Shown piece by piece: positions 58,995 through 64,000 of a DNA stretch of 64,000 nt (positions are counted from its first letter, which is position 1; the number at the start of each line of letters is the position of its first letter). A program made the translations under genes and the position numbers. The notes beneath the pieces are model-generated. The model was not told the origin of the DNA and made no database searches. It saw only the letters and a program-made list of their open reading frames with translations. This stretch comes from Artemisia argyi (lineage: Eukaryota; Streptophyta; Magnoliopsida; Asterales; Asteraceae): NCBI GenBank assembly GCA_030686995.1, contig CM060691.1, forward strand, positions 86,983,055 to 87,047,054, given 5' to 3'.

Positions 58995-59004
58995 TTTATA
59001 TATA
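58995..59004 (-). promoter_or_regulatory. TATA box of the PIN5-type gene
   Basis: TATATATAAA on the minus strand, about 72 bp before ATG 58923. It supports the start at 58923 with a short leader. Confidence 0.6.
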
Positions 59005-59257
59005 GTGCATGTAGAGATGACAAAGAATACACCAACTTAAATTGGTGGACATGAAAGAACTTGGAGTAATCCACTAACTATTTATTCTTATACCCTTTGT
59101 TGGTTTTGAATCCTTACATCAGTGGGTTGATTTACTTAAAAATATTGCTAATCCACCAAAGGTTGCGATCCTTAGAAAAGGGGACAAATTTTAAAAAGTG
59201 TTTTGAGCCATCCGATCAATCTCACCTTCACCTAATGGTCATGAAAAAAACAACATA

Positions 59258-59480
59258 CTACATCCGTCCCATATTAAGTGTTCAATTTGACTTTTTAGAG
59301 TCTTTCATGTTTAACTTTGACCTTAAATTATATTATTTGTGTTATATAATACTTAATGCAAAACATATGAATGAATTGGGTTTAAGAGTATTTTCATATG
59401 ATATAATTTTCATCAAGTATTATATCGCACAAATAAAAATATTTACGGTCAAAGTTGAAGAAAAAAGACTTAGAAAAGTC
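59258..59480. mobile_element. Stowaway-like MITE, right end lost
   Basis: It begins after TA with CTACATCCGTCCCATATTAA. The left arm (TTTGACTTTTTAGAGTCTTT, then AACTTTGACC) is mirrored on the right (GGTCAAAGTTGAAG, then AGACTTAGAAAAGTCAAA). The right terminal 20 or so bases are missing and the palindromic cluster at 59480 follows directly. Confidence 0.65.
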
Positions 59481-59960
59481 AAACTGATGAACAAGATTAA
59501 CTGATGATTAAGACTAACTTATAAACAAGACAACATCAATATACATGTTGTTTATAAGTATTCATCAGTTATTCTTGTTCATCAGTTACCGTTGTTTATC
59601 ACTTCATCAACAAAATTGATGAAGAAAACTGACGAACCCTTATAAACAACATGTAAATTGATGTTTTCTTGTTAATCAGTAAGTCTTGTTTATTAGTTAA
59701 TCTTGTTCATCAGTTCATCAACAAGACTGATGAACTGATTAACAAGATTAACTGATGAACACTTATAAACAACATGTAACTTGATGATGTCTTGTTCATC
59801 AGTTCATCAACAAGACTGACGAACAAGACTAACTGATGAACCACTTATAAACAACATATAGATTGATGTTGTTTTGTTCATCAATTAGTCTTGTTCATCA
59901 GTTAATTTTATTCATCAGTTACTGTTGTTCACCAGTATTCATCATAATCCATGTTGTTCA
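59480..59960. repeat. Palindromic repeat cluster of CTTGTTCATCAGTT words
   Basis: Forward and inverted copies of CTTGTTCATCAGTT / AACTGATGAACAAG alternate with a second pair, ACTTATAAACAACATGTA / ACATGTTGTTTATAAG. The stretch could fold into several alternative hairpins on either strand. No coding capacity. Confidence 0.75.
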
Positions 59961-60593
59961 TAAGCCATGTTTTTCATCATCAAACTTGTGACATCTCACT
60001 CATGTGACATCGGATTTAAGTGACTAAAAAATCTAAGTAAAGATTTACCTAAAATCTACAACTTTTATGTTTTCGAGTTTTTCTAATTTAAATTTAATAT
60101 TAGTCAAATTGATGGTTAAAAAAGCAATAAAACGCAATGCGTACATTTTTGTACAAAATTAACAAATAAAAAAACACTTTTTGAATCTTACATTAATAAA
60201 TTGATTAATAATACATTGTGGTACAAAAATTAATGTATTTAACGAAATTTTAACACTAAAAATCTAAGCTATAAATTTCATTAAACACATTGTGTACAAG
60301 AAATATTACTAAAACGTCACTTTAACGTGTGATATCTCACTCATATGACATCGAATTTGATTGATTCAAAATCCTGTATAAATAGTGAAACAAAATCTAC
60401 AACTTTCGTGTTTTATGTTTGCGTAATTCAGCATTTAAGTTAGACAAAAAAAAAACAGGGTTGAAAATGTTTAAAATTTAAAGAAAATCATAACTCACTT
60501 AAAATCTATAAAATAAAAGTTGCGATTTATAAATCAAAATGCATATCAAACTAAAGAGAATGAAATTATAAAAATTATGGTGAACTTAGATTT
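59961..60593. other. AT-rich DNA, no gene seen
   Basis: Two passages are alike: about 59985-60070 (cttgtgacatctcactcatg, tgacatcggattt) and about 60325-60410 (acgtgtgatatctcactcat, tgacatcgaattt), each followed by aaaatctacaacttt. This is a decayed direct repeat about 340 bp apart. Confidence 0.45.
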
Positions 60594-60682
60594 TGTCACA
60601 CCCCAAAAAATGTCGCAGCGGAAGTGTAACCACAATGTTAAGAATATAAAGAACGACTTCTATATGAGTCGTTTAAAAGTCA
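60594..60682. repeat. Start of a TGTCACACCCC-type LTR, cut by a mariner insertion
   Basis: TGTCACACCCC is followed by TCGCAGCGGAAGTG, as in the LTR starts at 2969 and 6891. The fragment stops where the mariner-type end begins at 60685. The rest of this LTR was not found to the right. Confidence 0.55.
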
Positions 60683-61047
60683 TACTCCCTCCGTCTCATA
60701 TTAAATGTCCACATTACCATATTTGGTTGTCCCACATTAAATGTCCACTTCCAAAAATGACTAAGTAAAAATAATCAAACTTCCAAAACTACCCTTTAAA
60801 TATAGACAAAAAACTACCCTTTAAATGTGTTACTCCGTACTACTAACTAATGAAAAAAAGAAAAACTACTGTGAAAAAGTAAACCACAAATTCCAACGCA
60901 AGAATAACAAAGACATGCTTCATTTCTTATGCTTCTTCTTTTTGAACATAAACATGTATCAAAAAATAAAAGACATTTTCCGATCTTAAGGATTTCGTAC
61001 ACAACAACAAAAGACATTACACAATGTTTTTTTTCTATAATTTTTCG

Positions 61048-61995
61048 CTACTGAGCTAAATACGCAACAACTTGATTTATCAAATTTTCATCACAACCAA
61101 CTTGTAGTGGCAACACTCCTTGACGTTCCAATCTAGCTTTTCCGATATATGGCATTTGATAATTTTTGCTACCATGAACCTCCATAATTTCTTTCATTCA
61201 TGTTTGTAAAGTTAGAAACACGTTGTTAAGTTCATGTGATGACAATCTTTCAAAAGATCTTTCAACGGCGAAAACAAATTCATTAATATTTCTCAAAACC
61301 TCTTGCTTTTGGAGTGATTAAATTGCATGAAAGAAACCAAGGTCTAACACATTTAAATCCAGACTATTTGGTGGTTGAAAACAAAGTCGAATGTCAAAGC
61401 CATCTCAAGATGCTTCTTGGAGAAACTCGACATCATTTACATCAATATGAGGTTTCGCATTATCTTGTTGAATTAAAATTGGACCCGTATGACCTTGTGG
61501 CCATTTACCTCGAATAGCCGGTAAAACTTTATGCATCAACCATGACCTCGTTACATCTTTAGTTACGGATAAAATAGGCTTCGTTTCTAATATTCCGGCA
61601 ACACGATTTTTACTTGAACGCTTTGCTGGTTCTAAGGTTGTGAAAGGGAATATTTCCGGAAATATTTCATTTCCCGACGTATCAAATCGAGGCCGTGCAA
61701 CCGCGGCAAGAAACATAACTTTTGTTATAAACTTTTTCGATTTACATGTTCTTAACGGTTCTTCCTCACCGGGAAGAAGGTAATATCATTTTGTTGGTTT
61801 TGACATGTAAAACCATTTTTCATCAATGTGTATAACATTAAACATATCGGCAAATTTGGTAGTACCTGACATCGATCGAGTAACCATAGATAAACAAAAT
61901 TTCAATCTTGCTATTTTATTCTCATTGGTTAGAGCCGGCTTGATAGCATTTGTATGTGGTCTAAGTGCACCTTCTTTGATTCGCCTATTGTTAGC

Positions 61996-61997
<2 letters not shown>
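61048..61997 (-). pseudogene. Plant mariner-like transposase, N-terminally truncated and broken
   Basis: The minus strand reads from RRIKEGALRPHTNAIKPALT through FNVIHIDEKWFYMSKP, VMFLAAVARPRFD, GPILIQQDNAKPH and LDLNVLDLGFFHAI to ERQGVLPLQVGCDENLINQV. The D-D-D catalytic positions are those in HIDEKW, QQDNAKPH and LNVLDLG. Stops occur at TK*YY (TGA, 61786-61788), EAS*DG and HAI*SL, and at T*MKEI. The N-terminal DNA-binding half is absent. A dead copy. Confidence 0.85.

Positions 61998-62085
<88 letters not shown>
61998..62085. repeat. (AT)n microsatellite at the broken end of the transposase
   Basis: About 44 AT units. It joins directly to the transposase frame and makes a false Tyr-Ile repeat in translation. 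Confidence 0.95.
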
Positions 62086-62087
<2 letters not shown>

Positions 62088-62122
62088 TGATGGTCATTCT
62101 CATATTGTAACTTTGTGTCGTT

Positions 62123-62465
62123 TGTTAAGATTAGTAATAGTTTAGTCATTTGGCTTTGGACTTGGCAAGCTAATATGTTATGTGCTATGTTTCATAAGCC
62201 TTGTTATCTAATCATGTAACCAAGTCCAAGCCCAAGCCCATAGAAAGCCTTAGGGCTTCTCTTGTAATCTAACTATATAAACACCTCAAAGGCTCATTTG
62301 AGGTGTGTGCTTGTGTGTGTTTCTCTTAATAAAAGTTCTCATTTCCATCTCTCTATCTAAATACATACGCCATACATATATACATATCAAGTCACCATCT
62401 TTCATCTCTACTTCATCTTTGCTTCTATAATGGTGTGATAAAGTTGTGATATTTAAGGTCCTACA
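62123..62465 (+). repeat. Copia LTR, 343 bp
   Basis: It starts TGTTAAGATTAG and ends GTCCTACA, with TATATAA (62274-62280), an aataaaag signal (about 62326) and a PBS-like sequence just after the end. The orientation is plus. No gag follows in the next 650 bp, and a second LTR for this element is not in the window. Confidence 0.7.
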
Positions 62466-62467
62466 AG

Positions 62468-62479
62468 TGGTATCAATCG
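62468..62479 (+). other. PBS-like sequence after the copia LTR
   Basis: TGGTATCAATCG agrees with the copia PBS TGGTATCAGAGC over its first eight bases. Confidence 0.55.
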
Positions 62480-63119
62480 CCTAACAATGATTTAGGAGTG
62501 TTGGGAGTTTGTTTGGTTCGTATTTTGCAAGCTTTGTTCACGAGTTTTTTATAAAAAGTTTCTCAATTTTCTTGTTTTTCTTGGTTTTTAACACTTTTTT
62601 TATTACAAACTAGTGTTATAAACCTTTTCCAACAAGAAAGTTTCTATCTTTTTGAAAGTTTCAAGCATAAAAATTCGAATTTTGAATTTGTACTTGTTTT
62701 TCTAGAACACAAAAAAATTTCATAAAAATCATCAAGTTTGCAACTTTCTTTAAGTTTTGGTGTTTTTATAACTAGAAGTACAAGAATCTTGAAATACAAA
62801 CTTCATTTGGGCGAGCTTTTAGTAAAATCAAAATTCTAGAAAAATTTCTAGAACACAAAAAATTTTCATAAAAATCATCAAGTTTGCAACTTTCTTTAAG
62901 TTTTGGTGTTTTTATAACTAGAAGTACAAGAATCTTGGAATACAAACTTCATTTGGATGAGATTTTTGCAAATTCAAACTTCTAGCAATTTTTCTAAATC
63001 ACAAAGTTTCTAAATCTCTAAAGTTTCGAGAACACACTTAGTCCCGTTGCTTACTTGGTGTTTCCCTTGCTTGTATAAGTGAGAAAACACTTCGACTCGT
63101 GGTATACTCTCTAAATTGT
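62480..63119 (+). other. Leader-like DNA after the copia LTR
   Basis: T-rich, without a gene. It includes the 110-bp direct repeat at 62701-62956 and ends at the second, oppositely oriented LTR. Confidence 0.4.
62701..62956. repeat. 110-bp direct repeat, two copies
   Basis: 62701-62810 and 62847-62956 are nearly identical, from tctagaacac to cttcatttgg, with 36 bp between them. Confidence 0.92.
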
Positions 63120-63627
63120 TGTTAGAAACTAAGAACGCCATAATAAAGATAGTTTCTAGGACCGTTTTGGCTCAAGACAATTAAGTCTAATCTAGGAATA
63201 ATAATGTTCATAAGATAAATCATAGCGGAATAAGAACAATATTATTAACAAGGTTTCTTCGTCATCATCTCTACTCTAACATACATCAAAGCCCCAATGC
63301 TACGTGATCAAGTGTAGCACGGTTACACTCTGACAGCTATCAAAGATAGTTGAGGCTTAACACTAATCACCCTAGACGTTTTCCCATAAAACGTCTCTAC
63401 ACACACACAAACCTTTCTAGGTTTACATTGTGACACACATATTAAAACCTATTCCCTGTATTCTCTTTATATAATAGAGAACTAGGGTTACAAAATACTA
63501 CGAAGGACTATATTGAAATAACTTCTTTGTAAAGCAAGTCCTTTGTCTTTTGCATTCTTCACTTTGTCATCATAAGTCATTTATCTTTCATATTTTGTCA
63601 ATATCAACTTAAGTATAATTTCTAACA
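63120..63627 (-). repeat. Copia LTR of a minus-strand element
   Basis: 508 bp with inverted ends TGTTAGAAA...TTTCTAACA. The minus strand has a TATA box (63466-63473), and just outside on the right an AGGGGAAGA polypurine tract (minus strand), so this is the 3' LTR of an element lying to the right. Confidence 0.75.
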
Positions 63628-64000
63628 ATCTTCCCCTAGTTGATATGACAAAACCAAGTAAGCATGAACTTCCCCTGAAGTTATTATGTATGAAAGAAAA
63701 CGAACTTCCCCTTAAACCATGCTATATCATCAAGGATCTTCAAGCTGCAATCTTGTAAATCTCCTTCCCCTTTTTGTCATCATCAAATAGGGTCACTAGA
63801 AACCCTAAAAATTCGAAACAATATACCTCTCCGCGCAGCAGTTTTCAAGAATTTTTATCTTTTTATTGGAAGCTCAGATTAAAGATCCCTCCGGTGGAAC
63901 TCTTCCTTGATATGTTGAGAAGCTCCAATAAAAATTTCAGCCCGATCCAACGGTTAACGAAGGAGATATCGCCTTTTGAAAACTGATCTGCAGAAAGTTG
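63628..64000 (-). other. Internal 3' end of the minus-strand copia element, cut by the window
   Basis: CTTCCCC-rich text (GGGGAAG on the minus strand) and gatgacaaaaaggggaagga near 63765-63785 resemble the end of copia pol regions. A reliable protein could not be read. Confidence 0.4.

Larger units (their letters stand above)
60685..62085 (-). mobile_element. Tc1/mariner element remnant
   Basis: The left end CTCCCTCCGTCTCATATTAA follows TA, the mariner target site. It is related to the Stowaway end at 59258. A transposase remnant lies on the minus strand. The right end, with the N-terminal part of the transposase, is gone; an (AT)n tract takes its place. Confidence 0.7.

Noticed and set aside
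61954..62145. Tyr-Ile repeat protein
   Set aside because: It is a translation of the (AT)n microsatellite.

Overview
This window is plant nuclear DNA, most likely from the daisy family (Asteraceae), with the tribe Anthemideae (Tanacetum, Artemisia, Chrysanthemum relatives) as my best guess. The guess rests on the retrotransposon proteins: an acidic ORF with the phrase MGDEHL...ESDEFIKSSVENLVPIP, a copia gag with YWKTRFERYVKSKDIDLWHVI, and a gypsy gag-protease with NFVGRVKGLHV. I recall these as typical of Tanacetum-like genomes but could not search. The DNA is AT-rich, packed with nested transposable elements (TEs), and holds only two genes that look intact.

Layout. 1-2968 is retroelement LTR sequence. 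2964-20775 is a stack of insertions: a copia element (PBS at 20796, gag at 20893) was hit by a gypsy-type LTR element now reduced to a solo LTR (2969-20770, TSD CTCCC). That solo LTR was hit by a complete non-autonomous gypsy element (5137-19641), and its 5' LTR was hit by another solo LTR (6891-10826, TSD GCAGC). 24285-28140 holds two abutting PIF/Harbinger-type elements, the second with a nearly whole transposase. 28757-30794 is an intact two-exon family-17 glycosyltransferase gene. 33.5-36.2 kb is a Harbinger-derived region with a Myb/SANT-like ORF1 and an accessory ORF broken by a 506-bp hAT element (TSD CACACAAC). 37012-44201 reads as four Helitrons joined head to tail on the minus strand; one carries exon pieces resembling SLAH anion channels and NOP14, another a housekeeping-type promoter. 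44370-52107 is a gypsy-type element (TSD GACGT) coding only gag and a degenerate protease. A LINE 3' end (55690-56155) and a MITE (56317-56583) precede an intact five-exon PIN5-type auxin carrier gene (57322-58923, minus). The right end holds a Stowaway-like MITE fused to a palindromic repeat cluster, a dead mariner transposase split by an (AT)n tract, and two copia LTRs.

How it works together. The two host genes are unrelated: a Golgi N-glycan-type glycosyltransferase and an ER-type auxin transporter. Nearly all the rest is TE decay. Nonsense codons in at least five TE families fall where CAA, CGA or TGG would be expected, which fits C-to-T decay of methylated DNA. All boundaries, TSDs and splice sites were read by eye, without alignment tools.
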